Shown: positions 1-11,370, counted from the stretch's first letter. The stretch is 13,067 nt of DNA from an uncultured Bacillota bacterium (GCA_937863905.1 CALMHV010000076.1:1-13067), one strand, 5' to 3'. Made by a program: numbers and translations. The notes: generated from the sequence alone by a model not told the origin.

Positions 1-411
1 GCCGCGCCGGGCGACGGCCTCTTCCACCTCATCTCGCCGCGGCACCGCCTGAGCCTGCACTCCCAGTTCTACGACCGGGTCCTGGCCCAGACGTCGGGTG
101 GCTCGGGCCTCCCGGCGGTCTTCGCCCATCCCCGGGCCGCCGCCCGGCTCGGCCTGGCCGAGGGGGACGAAGTGCGGCTGACTTCGGCCCAGGGGTCCCT
201 CCTTGCCCACCTCGCCCTGGATGACGGGCTGCGGGAGGACACCCTCTGCCTCTACGCCGGCGGCTCGGCCGGCTTCATCGCCGGCGCCCGCCCGGCCTCC
301 GCCAATGCCCTCACCCCGGACAACCTCACCGACATCGGCCTCCAGGCCGCCTTCTACGATTGCCGGTGCGCCCTCCAGGCCGCCCGGCCTACCTCGGCGC
401 GCCTGGCCTAA
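1..411 (+). CDS. Molybdopterin oxidoreductase, C-terminal end (partial)
   Basis: This is the last 136 codons of a gene that enters from the left, open in frame 1 and ending in TAA at 409-411. The fragment matches the molydopterin-dinucleotide binding domain at the C-terminus of the DMSO-reductase/formate-dehydrogenase superfamily. It has an early SLHSQF segment, then HPRAAARLGLAEGDEVRL, the typical stretch in which residues in a beta-barrel hold the cofactor, and near the end the signature ANALTPDNLTDIG followed by an aromatic-acidic AFYD. Proteins of this family are large Mo or W redox subunits that usually also carry an N-terminal [4Fe-4S] cluster. The substrate (formate, nitrate, thiosulfate, polysulfide or other) cannot be judged from this piece. 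The family call is firm and the specific activity unknown. It converges on the next gene. Confidence 0.85.
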   Translation, partial: AAPGDGLFHLISPRHRLSLHSQFYDRVLAQTSGGSGLPAVFAHPRAAARLGLAEGDEVRLTSAQGSLLAHLALDDGLREDTLCLYAGGSAGFIAGARPASANALTPDNLTDIGLQAAFYDCRCALQAARPTSARLA

Positions 412-444
412 GACCCCTCGACCCAAGCGGGGGAGGCCAAGCGG

Positions 445-473
445 GGCTGCCCCGGCTTTGGGCCAGGGCAGCC
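445..473. terminator. Hairpin between convergent genes, probable bidirectional terminator
   Basis: A perfect 8-bp stem (GGCTGCCC at 445-452 with GGGCAGCC at 466-473) encloses a loop in which GGC and GCC can pair for three more base pairs. It lies in the 99-bp gap between two convergent stop codons (411 and 511), where a shared terminator is expected. Neither side has a clear run of T, so it may act weakly, with Rho, or mainly as an mRNA 3' end stabiliser. Confidence 0.5.
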
Positions 474-510
474 GGACGCTCAGCTTGGCTTTGCCGATCC
501 GTTCCCTCCC

Positions 511-2103
511 CTAGTCCGTCAGGCTGAAGACCAGCCCTTGGGAGGAGGTGACCTCCAGCCATAGGATCTTGGTGGCCTCCAGTCCGTACCGTTCCGCCAG
601 CAGGGTAACCGCGTAGCGCCCCGGCGGGGTCCCGGCGGGTATTGCCGCCTGCCCGGTCCAGGTCGGCCGGCCGTGTAGCGAACCCCTGTAGGATAGGTCC
701 ACCGAAACCGGGCCCAAAGGCAAGGCCAAGACAGCGCGGCACGAATCCGGCCTCAAGTTGGGCCAGGCTACGATCTCCACGGTCTGCCCGGCCGCTATCG
801 GGTTGGGGAGCAGTTCTCCGTCGACGCGGAAGGCGCCCACGGTGAAGGTGGCGGTCGCTGTCCGGGTGGCCCCGGGGTACCAGGCCGTGAAGACGGCGGT
901 GCAGAGCCCGGGCCCGGCGCGTTCCGGGATGGTGAAGGACTTCTCCCAGCGGCGTGACGAGCTGCTTTCCGGCTCGTCGTATCCGAAGGCCGGGGCTGCG
1001 GCCAGTGGCAGCACCCCGGCTTCCGGGAATGACGAGAGCGAGACCGCCACGCGCGACGGCCCGCCGGTAGCGTAGGCGGCGAGTTCCACGATCTCTCCCG
1101 GAAGCACCACGGCCGGGTGAGCGCTGGCGAAGAGGGACTTCGCCTCCAGGACGATCGGTTTGGTGACCGACCAGTGGACGAGCCCGTTTCGGTCCTGGAT
1201 CCACCCCCGGTAGTAGTAGACCCCCGGCGGCAAGATGCGGCCTGCATCGTCCTGTCCTGCCCACGCCAAAGACGCGGGGGGCGCGCCGCTTGCTCCCGCC
1301 GGCTTGAGATGGCGGAGGACCTGGCCGAGGGTGTCGAGCACGAAGAAGTCCCAGTCTCGCGCATTGCGATTGAGGAGCGAACCCAGGAAGAACGTCGTGG
1401 CGTCCTCGGCGCCGTCTCCGTCCGGAGAGAAGGGATTCGGCCGGGCCTCAGTCAGCAGCAGGCAGGAACGAAACAGGACGGCCGCACCCTCGGCCCGGGT
1501 CATGACCTGACGAGGTCTCAGAGTGTGGTCGGGATAGCCCTGGATGATTCCCAAGAACACGGCCAAGGCCATGGTCTGGCGATAGTCTGGCGGGACACGG
1601 TCGGCGTCGTGGAAGGGATGAAGGTACACCGTGGCCGCATCGGGGTCGAGTGTTCGCGCAAAGAGGCCGAGCCCCAAGGACTCGATAAGGATCCGGACAG
1701 CCTCCTGACGCGGGAGGGTCGTCCCTGAGAGCGCCATCGCGACGATGTCGGGAGGTGGGAAGGCCCCGCCTGGGAACATTCGGAGCAGCATGTCCGTGAA
1801 GGCGGGGGGGCTGACGTTGCTGTCGGGCCGGAAGGGACCCGGGTGGGTCCACGTCTCCTCGGAGTCCGACCCAGCGGGGGGCGGAGTCACTCCTTCCGCC
1901 CAGAGAGTCCAGACGTATTCCCGGGCCCAGTGCGACGAAAGGTCCGTGTACCAGGGTCCCCGGGCCCGGGTGTCTTCCTCTCCAATTTGGCTGCCGTGGG
2001 CGAGGCCCGGCGTCGAGCCTAGAGCCGAGATGAGCAGCGCCGCAAGGGAGAGAGCCAGGGCTGGCCGCCAGGCGGACAGATGTCGGTTCTGCGTTGTAGG
2101 CAA
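511..2103 (-). CDS. Secreted SLH-domain protein with FlgD-type Ig domain
   Basis: About 530 residues. Residues 14-35 are a hydrophobic signal peptide after a short basic stretch, ending in GLA before HG, a plausible signal peptidase site. Two SLH-like repeats follow: about 51-112 (WYTDLSSHWAREYVWTL through FRPDSNVS) and about 162-213 (FHDADRVPPDY, GIIQGYPDHTLRP, MTRAEGAAV). SLH repeats normally bind pyruvylated cell-wall polymer. Residues 221-307 look like a FlgD-type Ig domain: NPFSPDGDGAEDATT at its start and GVYYYRG near its end. The remainder (about 330-530) is beta-rich, probably two more Ig-like modules with PGE/AGQ-type strand starts. Only two SLH units are clear where three are usual, so anchoring may be weak. 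A longer reading starting with GTG at 2112 is possible, but a ribosome binding site abuts that codon; TTG at 2103 fits. The gene is divergent from the Tad operon, suggesting a surface role linked to it. Domain calls are good; function is inferred. Confidence 0.8.
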   Translation of the reverse strand: MPTTQNRHLSAWRPALALSLAALLISALGSTPGLAHGSQIGEEDTRARGPWYTDLSSHWAREYVWTLWAEGVTPPPAGSDSEETWTHPGPFRPDSNVSPPAFTDMLLRMFPGGAFPPPDIVAMALSGTTLPRQEAVRILIESLGLGLFARTLDPDAATVYLHPFHDADRVPPDYRQTMALAVFLGIIQGYPDHTLRPRQVMTRAEGAAVLFRSCLLLTEARPNPFSPDGDGAEDATTFFLGSLLNRNARDWDFFVLDTLGQVLRHLKPAGASGAPPASLAWAGQDDAGRILPPGVYYYRGWIQDRNGLVHWSVTKPIVLEAKSLFASAHPAVVLPGEIVELAAYATGGPSRVAVSLSSFPEAGVLPLAAAPAFGYDEPESSSSRRWEKSFTIPERAGPGLCTAVFTAWYPGATRTATATFTVGAFRVDGELLPNPIAAGQTVEIVAWPNLRPDSCRAVLALPLGPVSVDLSYRGSLHGRPTWTGQAAIPAGTPPGRYAVTLLAERYGLEATKILWLEVTSSQGLVFSLTD

Positions 2104-2111
2104 TTCTGTCA

Positions 2112-2117
2112 CCTCCT
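2112..2117 (-). promoter_or_regulatory. Ribosome binding site deciding a TTG start
   Basis: On the minus strand AGGAGG (2117 down to 2112) is followed by eight bases and then TTG at 2103-2101. An in-frame GTG at 2112-2110 begins inside the site itself, with no spacer, and so is unlikely to be used. The TTG is therefore preferred as the start of the SLH protein. Confidence 0.7.
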
Positions 2118-2232
2118 GGGCCGGGGGTGTCGTCCATCCCGGCAGGGGCGGGGCGTTTCGCCTCCGCGCGCCCCGGTCCTACCGCGAAAGCCGTCGGGCG
2201 ACGTAAGACTTTCTGCCATACACCGCACGGAA

Positions 2233-2252
2233 GTCGAACGATTCCGCTTGAC
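2233..2252. promoter_or_regulatory. Imperfect palindrome overlapping the -35 box, possible operator
   Basis: GTCGAACG at 2233-2240 is mirrored by CGCTTGAC at 2245-2252, with six of eight positions in each arm matching. The right arm contains most of the TTGACC -35 box of the pilus operon promoter. A dimeric regulator bound here would block that promoter and lies upstream of the divergent gene. This is a weak symmetry in GC-rich DNA and is only a candidate. Confidence 0.25.
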
Positions 2253-2276
2253 CGGTTTCCCGCTCGTCTCTAGAAT
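2248..2276 (+). promoter_or_regulatory. Sigma-70/SigA-type promoter of the Tad operon
   Basis: TTGACC at 2248-2253, a 17-base spacer, and TAGAAT at 2271-2276: five of six matches to each consensus hexamer at ideal spacing, in otherwise GC-rich DNA. Transcription would start near 2283, leaving a leader of roughly 75 bases before the cpaB start. No comparably good promoter was seen for the divergent minus-strand gene in the same 253-bp gap (2104-2356). Confidence 0.75.
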
Positions 2277-2356
2277 CGGGCTCACCTTCGCGACCTTTCT
2301 CACCGCTTGCCCCACTTAGAGGGCGGCCACCCAAGTCGCCGGCTGGGGGGACTTCA

Positions 2357-3064
2357 GTGTTGCGGTGGTCTGCGTCCGCGAGGACCCGGTACCTCGTCCT
2401 CGCCCTAGCGGCGGCCCTGCTCAGCGGGGTGTTCGCCTACCTCTACCTCGGCGGCCTGTCTGAACGAGTCCCGGTGGTTGTGGCCGCTACCGACATCCCC
2501 GCCTTCGCCCGGCTTGACGGAGATATGATCCGAACGGCCTTCCTTCCGCCGGTCGCCGTCCATCCGGCCGCCGTCGTTCGGGCTGACGACGCCCGGGGGC
2601 GCGTCAGCCTCGTGTCAAGGATGGCCGGCGAGCAGATTCTGGCGCCGAGTCTGGTGAGCGGTGACAGTCCCGGAGAGTACCGGGCCTCGCTCGGTCCCGA
2701 GGAGCGGGCCTTCTTTCTGACGGCCGACGCGGCTCATGGTGGCTGGCGCGGGGTTCAAGTCGGCGACTTCATCGACCTGACCGTCGTCTGCGAGGGCACT
2801 TCCGTCTGCCTGGAGCAGGGTCTGGAGGTTCTGGAGGTCGTGGCCGGCGAGGCAAGTGCCCTTCTGGCGAACCGAGACGCCCCAGCGGCTGGGGTCTTCC
2901 TGAGGGTCACGCCGGGAACGGCCGAGAGGATAGCCCTGGCGGTCGAGTACGGGAAGGTCTTCGTCTCGGTGAGCGGCTACACCGGCATTCCCGTTCCGAC
3001 AGTCGGGGCGTGGCTCGAACAGCTGCTCCAAGGAGGTGAGGGCAGTGAGCCTTCCTGGCCCTAG
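2357..3064 (+). CDS. cpaB: Flp pilus assembly protein CpaB/RcpC family
   Basis: 235 residues. A short basic N-terminus is followed by one membrane segment (about 12-33), then a SAF-like domain (about 37-100) with the family pattern VPVVVAATDIPAF and GRVSLVSRMAGEQIL. The rest (about 105-225) is the exported beta-rich part, including GVQVGDFIDLTVV and LRVTPGTAERIALAVEYGKV, typical of CpaB/RcpC. CpaB is an extracytoplasmic assembly factor of Tad (type IVc) pili. In Gram-negatives it works with the secretin; in secretin-less lineages its job is less clear. The start is GTG at 2357, six bases after a G-run (2345-2350); TTG at 2360 is an equally possible start. It is the first gene downstream of the promoter, and its end overlaps the next gene by 20 bp. 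Confidence 0.85.
   Translation: MLRWSASARTRYLVLALAAALLSGVFAYLYLGGLSERVPVVVAATDIPAFARLDGDMIRTAFLPPVAVHPAAVVRADDARGRVSLVSRMAGEQILAPSLVSGDSPGEYRASLGPEERAFFLTADAAHGGWRGVQVGDFIDLTVVCEGTSVCLEQGLEVLEVVAGEASALLANRDAPAAGVFLRVTPGTAERIALAVEYGKVFVSVSGYTGIPVPTVGAWLEQLLQGGEGSEPSWP
3031..3036 (+). promoter_or_regulatory. Ribosome binding site deciding a GTG start
   Basis: AGGAGG at 3031-3036 lies eight bases before GTG at 3045. An earlier in-frame GTG at 3036 overlaps the site's last base and is too close to be used. The site lies inside the end of cpaB, so tadZ can be translated both independently and by coupling. Confidence 0.7.
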
Positions 3065-4349
3065 GAGTCCGCAAGGGGGTCGGCCGGAAAGGGCGCAGGG
3101 GCCGCCCCTGCGGGCCATTGTCGTGACCCGCGACCTGGCCCTTGCCGCCTCGGTGAGGCGCGACGACCGCGTCGACGTACTGGCGCACTTTGAGGACGCC
3201 CGCTTGGCCTCAGAGATCGCGGAGAGGGCGGGTGCGGACCTCATCCTGGTCGACGAGGAACAGGCCCAGACCCTGATCGCAGCGGAGAAGGGCCCCCCCG
3301 TCTGCGTGCTGCGCCCGACCGTGGACTGGAGGCTGCCGCAGGCGGTCGTCCCGGGAGGCGGCGCCCCCGCGGTCCTAACCGCCGAACCGCCTGGCTATCC
3401 GGAGGCGAGCCGAACGCGCACGCTGCGGGAATGGTGGCAGATGAGTGCCGCGGCGGGGGAGGCGGGGCGGTGGCCGGGGGGTACCCCTGCGCCCTCACGG
3501 TCGACCCCTGCTCCAGAGGTTCTGATGCGGCAAGCCATTGCGGTCATCAGCCCCAAGGGTGGCGTCGGCAAGACCTTCTTGGCCGTGAACCTGGCAGCGA
3601 GTCTGGCGCAGCGCACGGGCTTCCGGGTCGGCCTCCTCGACCTTGACCTGCATTCAGGCGACGCCGCGGTCCACCTGGACCTCATCGGCTATCCGACACT
3701 GGCGGAGCTGCTTCCGTACGCGGGGAATCTGGAGCCCGCTCACCTCGCGAGGGCCGTGGTCACGCACGCCCCGTCGCATTTGGAGGTCTTGCTCGCGCCA
3801 CCGCGGCCCGAGGCGGCGGAAATGCTCACGCGCGAGCACCTTGGCGCCCTGCTGCGTCTGGTCAAGCAGAGATACGACTTTGTCATCGTCGACACGCCGC
3901 CGGACCCGGTCGACCCGGTAGTCCTGGAGTGCCTGACGGAAGCGACGGCCGTCATCCTGGTCACGACCCTCGACGCGGCCGCTCTCCGGCAATGCCGGCT
4001 CTTCCTGGACTCGTTCGGCGCAGGCGGTGGCGACCTCCGGCGGCGCCTGATCCTGGTCCTCAACCAGGTTCGCGAGGGAGCGCCGCTTGTGCCCGCCAGA
4101 GCCGCGGCCTTTCTGGAAGCCGGCAACGGGGCCGTGAGGACGGTGAGTATTCCGGAGGACCGAGGCGCGGCGGAGAGGTCGATCTTCGAAGGGCGCCCGT
4201 TGGCCATGACCGACCCCGGAAACCCGGTGGCCAGGGCGGTCTTCGACCTCGCCCAGTCGTTCTGTCCGGTCTTTGGAGACCTTCTGAGCGGGGCCAAGCC
4301 AAGGCGAGCAGGTCTTGGGAGGCTCCTGGACGCGATCAAGCGATGGTGA
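3045..4349 (+). CDS. tadZ: TadZ/CpaE-like pilus localisation ATPase
   Basis: About 434 residues. The N-terminal part (about 21-110) has the alternating strand-helix pattern of an atypical receiver domain (AIVVTRD, then GADLILVDEE, then PPVCVLRP) but lacks the acidic pair of a true phosphoreceiver. A Gly/Pro-rich linker (about 136-160) leads to a MinD/ParA-type ATPase. This has a deviant Walker A, SPKGGVGKT, at about 169-177, a switch I-like segment LLDLDLHSGD at about 197-206, and DFVIVDTPPD at about 278-287. TadZ/CpaE proteins place the Tad machine at its site in the cell, often a pole. The C-terminus ends with a basic, amphipathic [11 protein letters not shown] that could touch the membrane. 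The stop codon overlaps the tadA start. Confidence 0.85.
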   Translation: MSLPGPRSPQGGRPERAQGPPLRAIVVTRDLALAASVRRDDRVDVLAHFEDARLASEIAERAGADLILVDEEQAQTLIAAEKGPPVCVLRPTVDWRLPQAVVPGGGAPAVLTAEPPGYPEASRTRTLREWWQMSAAAGEAGRWPGGTPAPSRSTPAPEVLMRQAIAVISPKGGVGKTFLAVNLAASLAQRTGFRVGLLDLDLHSGDAAVHLDLIGYPTLAELLPYAGNLEPAHLARAVVTHAPSHLEVLLAPPRPEAAEMLTREHLGALLRLVKQRYDFVIVDTPPDPVDPVVLECLTEATAVILVTTLDAAALRQCRLFLDSFGAGGGDLRRRLILVLNQVREGAPLVPARAAAFLEAGNGAVRTVSIPEDRGAAERSIFEGRPLAMTDPGNPVARAVFDLAQSFCPVFGDLLSGAKPRRAGLGRLLDAIKRW

Positions 4350-5593
4350 CAGCGCGTGAGCAGGGCGCAAAGGTGGCGCAAGCCGAAGGCGGTCTTCTGG
4401 AGACCGTCCGGCGGCGCCTGATGGGAGCCTACCCCGATCTTCTCTCGCGGGCGCGCTTCGACGACGCTGGGCGCGAGAGTGTCAAGCGGGCCATACGCCA
4501 GATTCTCATCTCCGATGGGCTGGCCGCGGACCGGGCGACGCGAGAGGAACTCATCCCGCTCCTCTTTGAGGAGATCGCGGGGTATGGCCCGCTGGAACCG
4601 CTGCTGGCCGACCCCGAGGTCACTGAGGTCATGGTTAACGGGAACCTGGAGGTGTGGGTGGAACGGGGCGGGCGGCTCGAGGCGACCCGGGCGTCCTTCA
4701 GAGACGAAGCTCACGTCCATGACGTGATCTCCCGCATGCTGGCGGCCACCGGACGGCGCGTCGACCTCAGTCAACCCTACGTAGATGCCCGTCTACCGGA
4801 CGGGTCCAGGATCAACGCCGTCATTCCGCCGGTCTCCGTCGACGGACCGGCCCTGACCATCCGCCGGTTCAGTTCCGCCCTAGCTGGGCCGCAGGACCTC
4901 GTGCGGCTGGGAACGCTCCGGGAAGAGGAGCTTGACGCCTTGCGGCTCGCGGTCGAGGGCCGCCTCAACATCGTCATCTCCGGGGGGGCTTCCAGCGGCA
5001 AGACAACCTTCCTGGGCGCTCTGGCGGCCTACATTCGGTTGGACAGGGAGAGGGTCATCACCATCGAGGACGCGGCGGAACTCCGTTTCGGCCATGGCAA
5101 TGTGGTGCGCCTGGAGTGTCGCCCCCCAAACATCGAGGGCAAGGGGCAGGTGGACCAGAGGCAGCTCGTCCGCAACGCCCTCAGGATGCGCCCCGACCGG
5201 ATAGTCGTCGGTGAATGCCGCGGGGGAGAGGCGTTCGACATGCTTCAGGCGATGAACACCGGACACCCGGGGTCCATGACCACGGTCCACGCCAACGGCC
5301 CGGCCGACGCCTTGAGGCGCTTGGAGATCATGGTCCTTATGGCCGGTGAGGGGCTTCCCTACGAAGCCGTTCGGGACCACATCTCCTCCGCGGTGGACGT
5401 CATCGTCCACCTGGGGCGGCGTCCGGACGGGAGCCGGGTGGTCTCGGAAGTCTGTGTCGTGCACGGCTACAGCCCACGGACGGCCGGCTACGAGCTTGCG
5501 AAAGCGGACCGGTCGCGCGCTCTCCCCCTCTCGGCGGAACAGGCTGAGAGAGTCGAGGTTTTCCGGGGCGGGGGTGGTAACGGTGGAGCCTAG
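4343..5593 (+). CDS. tadA: Tad pilus/secretion motor ATPase TadA (CpaF)
   Basis: 416 residues if it begins at ATG 4343, which overlaps the tadZ stop by seven bases; the only purine-rich site upstream (GGGAGG, 4317-4322) is too far, so translation is probably coupled. The N-terminal domain (about 1-190) has [26 protein letters not shown], the usual CpaF lead-in (given here only as a label of the 75-100 region). The motor domain has Walker A GGASSGKT (214-221), an Asp box [11 protein letters not shown] (238-248), Walker [14 protein letters not shown] (285-297) and a His box [12 protein letters not shown] (307-318), all intact. This is the hexameric secretion ATPase that powers pilin insertion and, in some systems, retraction. 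The glycine-rich tail is short. Length is normal for the family. Confidence 0.93.
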   Translation: MVTAREQGAKVAQAEGGLLETVRRRLMGAYPDLLSRARFDDAGRESVKRAIRQILISDGLAADRATREELIPLLFEEIAGYGPLEPLLADPEVTEVMVNGNLEVWVERGGRLEATRASFRDEAHVHDVISRMLAATGRRVDLSQPYVDARLPDGSRINAVIPPVSVDGPALTIRRFSSALAGPQDLVRLGTLREEELDALRLAVEGRLNIVISGGASSGKTTFLGALAAYIRLDRERVITIEDAAELRFGHGNVVRLECRPPNIEGKGQVDQRQLVRNALRMRPDRIVVGECRGGEAFDMLQAMNTGHPGSMTTVHANGPADALRRLEIMVLMAGEGLPYEAVRDHISSAVDVIVHLGRRPDGSRVVSEVCVVHGYSPRTAGYELAKADRSRALPLSAEQAERVEVFRGGGGNGGA

Positions 5594-6509
5594 CCTTGTG
5601 TCGCTGGTCTCGTTCGCGATAGCCGCCGGCCTCTTGGTCCTGACAGGTCTTCTGGCCCTGGCGACCCGAGCCGGCGAGCGCGGGTGGGGCGGCAGTCTCG
5701 CCGGCCGTCTGGAGCGGCTGAGCAGCCCGGCCTGGGCGGGACGACGGGGAGGACGTGGCGAGGGCGAGCCGGGGACACCGCTCGCTCGGACGCGAGCCGG
5801 TCGTCACCGCTACCTTGCTCCGCTGGCAGCGGTCTTCGCCGGCGCCCTAGTTGGCCTCGCGCTCTTCGACGGGGTCGTGCCGGCCGTGTTTGGCGCGGGC
5901 GTAGCCGTCTGGGCCTGGGGGGCCAAACGGGCCGCCGCACAGGCCGCGGCGGGACGGCGCTTCCACGAGGAATTGGAGAGTGCCCTGGAGGCCATGGTGG
6001 CCTCCTTCAAGGCAGGAAGGAGCCTGGTGAGGGCGATTGAGGACTCAGCCAGCCAGACGGGCGAACCGATTCGGTCAGTTCTGGCCGCGGTGGGGGAGAG
6101 TCATCGGGCCGGGACGCCGCTGGCGGAGGCCATCGAGAACCTGCGCTCGGCCACGCCGGAGCCGGAGGCCGGCTATCTTGCGGCCTGCCTCGGGACGCAC
6201 CTCCGGACCGGGGGAGACGTCACGGTCCTTTTGGTCAACCTTGGGGGAGTGATCCGCGAAAGGCGGCATCTGGTCCGGGACCTTTCCAGCCGGACCGGCG
6301 AGGCCCGTTCCACGGCCACGCTCATTGCTTTGCTTCCGCCGGGGCTCGCGGCCTACATCCTGTGGGCGGAACCCACGCAACTCTCGGCGCTCTTCGCCAG
6401 CCCGTTCGGAGTGGGCGCCTCAGTCTTTGCTCTAGCCTCTTGGTTGTCCGGCGTCCTGATAATCCGGGGGCTGCTGGATGGGCTCGTGAGGGAGATAGGA
6501 GAGGGGTGA
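5583..6509 (+). CDS. tadB: Tad inner-membrane platform protein TadB
   Basis: About 308 residues from GTG 5583, which overlaps the end of tadA by 11 bp and lies eight bases after a G-run. Membrane segments are predicted by eye at about 8-28, 77-95, 97-114, 240-262 and 270-297. Between the second and third pairs lies the cytoplasmic T2SF domain (about 128-235), with EELESALEAMVASFKAGRSL and the family pattern GEPIRSVLAAV...GTPLAEAIENL. TadB and TadC form the membrane platform on which the ATPase acts, comparable to GspF/PilC. A Gly/Arg-rich low-complexity stretch (about 50-70) separates the first segment from the rest. GTG at 5574 would add three residues and cannot be excluded. Confidence 0.87.
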   Translation: MEPSLVSLVSFAIAAGLLVLTGLLALATRAGERGWGGSLAGRLERLSSPAWAGRRGGRGEGEPGTPLARTRAGRHRYLAPLAAVFAGALVGLALFDGVVPAVFGAGVAVWAWGAKRAAAQAAAGRRFHEELESALEAMVASFKAGRSLVRAIEDSASQTGEPIRSVLAAVGESHRAGTPLAEAIENLRSATPEPEAGYLAACLGTHLRTGGDVTVLLVNLGGVIRERRHLVRDLSSRTGEARSTATLIALLPPGLAAYILWAEPTQLSALFASPFGVGASVFALASWLSGVLIIRGLLDGLVREIGEG

Positions 6510-7414
6510 AGGGGTTGACCTGCCTTCTCGCGGCCGCGGCCGTCGGTATAGCGGTCTACGCTCTAGCGCGAGTGTTTGCTTGGCCATCGGCCGGAGAGAG
6601 CCGCCTTCACCGGCTGGCTGGAGGCCATCGGCAATCCGGCGAGAGCCAGCGGGCGGCAGAGGTGAAGGCCTCCCCATTGCGCCCAGCCTTCTGGGTTGCC
6701 TCTCTGCGACGGCTCGTTCCCCCGGCCCTTTTCGCTCGCCTCCTGCCGGCTGACGCGGCCAGCGCGGCGGCCCTGGAAGCCAGCGGCCGCGAGGCGGTGG
6801 ACGTTCATCTTTTGGGCTTCCTGGCGGGGCTGGCCGGGGTCCTCGGCCTCTGCCTTGTCTCCATCGCGACAGGTCACTCTCCTTCCGGGCCAGCGGTGGC
6901 CTTGATTGGCGCCGCGTCCATCCTGGGACCGCGGCTCTGGGTGAGGGCCGTCGTCGGTCGCTATCAGGCCGCCATCGCCCGTGAACTCCCGAAGGCAGCC
7001 GAACTGTTGACCCTGGGAGCGGAGAGCGGGCTCGGACTCCTCGAGGCGATGCGCCTGGCGGTAGGCCTGTGCGACGGTCCCGTCGCGCGAGCCCTCTCGG
7101 TTGCCCTCGCCGAGATGGACGCGGGTCGGGAGACGGTGGCGGCGCTCAAGGCGGCGGCGGGGCGAATCGGTGGACAGGGCGCGACGGCGTTCGTCGCCTC
7201 GATTGTGCAGGGACTGGAACTCGGCACGCCGGTGGCGAGGGTCCTCCGAGTCCAGGCCGACACGCTCCGGACCAAGCATCGCCAGGCCCTGGAGGCCAGG
7301 ATAGCCGCAATCTCCCTGAAGGTCACGCTCGTGACCGTCTTGCTCTTCGTGCCGCCCTTGCTCGTGCTGGCGGTGCTCCCGAACCTTCTGGCCTTCCTCG
7401 GGCGGGGCTGGTAG
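6506..7414 (+). CDS. tadC: Tad inner-membrane platform protein TadC
   Basis: About 302 residues from GTG 6506, which shares GTGA with the tadB stop; AGGAG at 6497-6501 sits just upstream. There is one membrane segment at the N-terminus (about 4-25), a pair in the middle (about 101-122 and 126-146), a cytoplasmic T2SF domain (about 155-260) with ELPKAAELLTLGAESGLGL and GTPVARVLRVQADTLR, and a C-terminal hydrophobic pair (about 268-297) with the family's FVPPLLVLAVLPN. It partners with TadB. It is the last gene of the operon: the next gene starts 181 bp later and shares no clear function. No pilin-like small ORF with a prepilin cleavage motif follows. Confidence 0.87.
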   Translation: MKGLTCLLAAAAVGIAVYALARVFAWPSAGESRLHRLAGGHRQSGESQRAAEVKASPLRPAFWVASLRRLVPPALFARLLPADAASAAALEASGREAVDVHLLGFLAGLAGVLGLCLVSIATGHSPSGPAVALIGAASILGPRLWVRAVVGRYQAAIARELPKAAELLTLGAESGLGLLEAMRLAVGLCDGPVARALSVALAEMDAGRETVAALKAAAGRIGGQGATAFVASIVQGLELGTPVARVLRVQADTLRTKHRQALEARIAAISLKVTLVTVLLFVPPLLVLAVLPNLLAFLGRGW

Positions 7415-7478
7415 GGCCCGCACCATGGCCATCCCAGAGCCCATCCCGCCTACCCATTCGCCCGAATATTCCCTCTAG

Positions 7479-11270
<3,792 letters not shown>

Positions 11271-11277
11271 CGGGGAA

Positions 11278-11300
11278 GGGCAGCCGCTCGCGGGCTGTCC
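11278..11300 (+). other. Small hairpin after nifJ
   Basis: GGGCAGCC (11278-11285) pairs with GGCTGTCC (11293-11300), with one G-T wobble, around a 7-base loop. It begins eight bases after the nifJ stop and precedes the main terminator. There is no T tract, so it may protect the mRNA end or help slow polymerase. Confidence 0.4.
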
Positions 11301-11324
11301 CGAATTGAATGGGCTTCGGGAAAC

Positions 11325-11370
11325 AACGAACGCGGAGGGGAACGCGCCCCACCGCGTTCGTTCTCTCTTC
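11325..11370 (+). terminator. Strong nested intrinsic terminator of nifJ
   Basis: AACGAACGCGG (11325-11335) pairs perfectly over 11 bp with CCGCGTTCGTT (11352-11362). Across an A-A mismatch the stem continues with GGGG (11337-11340) and CCCC (11347-11350) around AACGCG. A pyrimidine tract, CTCTCTTCC, follows. The stem is about 15 bp, followed by a mixed C/T rather than a pure T run. It separates nifJ from the next gene. Confidence 0.8.

Noticed and set aside
389..1264. Open frames on both strands within the SLH protein gene (for example 389-1264 minus and 1117-1728 plus)
   Set aside because: They overlap a frame with a signal peptide, SLH repeats and a FlgD-Ig domain, and their own translations are Arg/Gly/Pro-rich without motifs.
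3929..4342. An upstream extension of the tadA frame inside tadZ
   Set aside because: The added residues are Arg/Pro/Gly-rich and unlike CpaF, while tadZ in the other frame carries its ATPase motifs here. ATG at 4343 gives the normal family length.
5346..5582. Upstream extension of the tadB frame inside tadA
   Set aside because: It overlaps the certain C-terminal part of tadA and adds a low-complexity, Arg/Ser-rich stretch before the expected first membrane segment.
7401..7450. Possible bulged hairpin at the end of tadC as an operon terminator
   Set aside because: Pairing requires several bulges and there is no T tract; it is no better than expected by chance in this composition.
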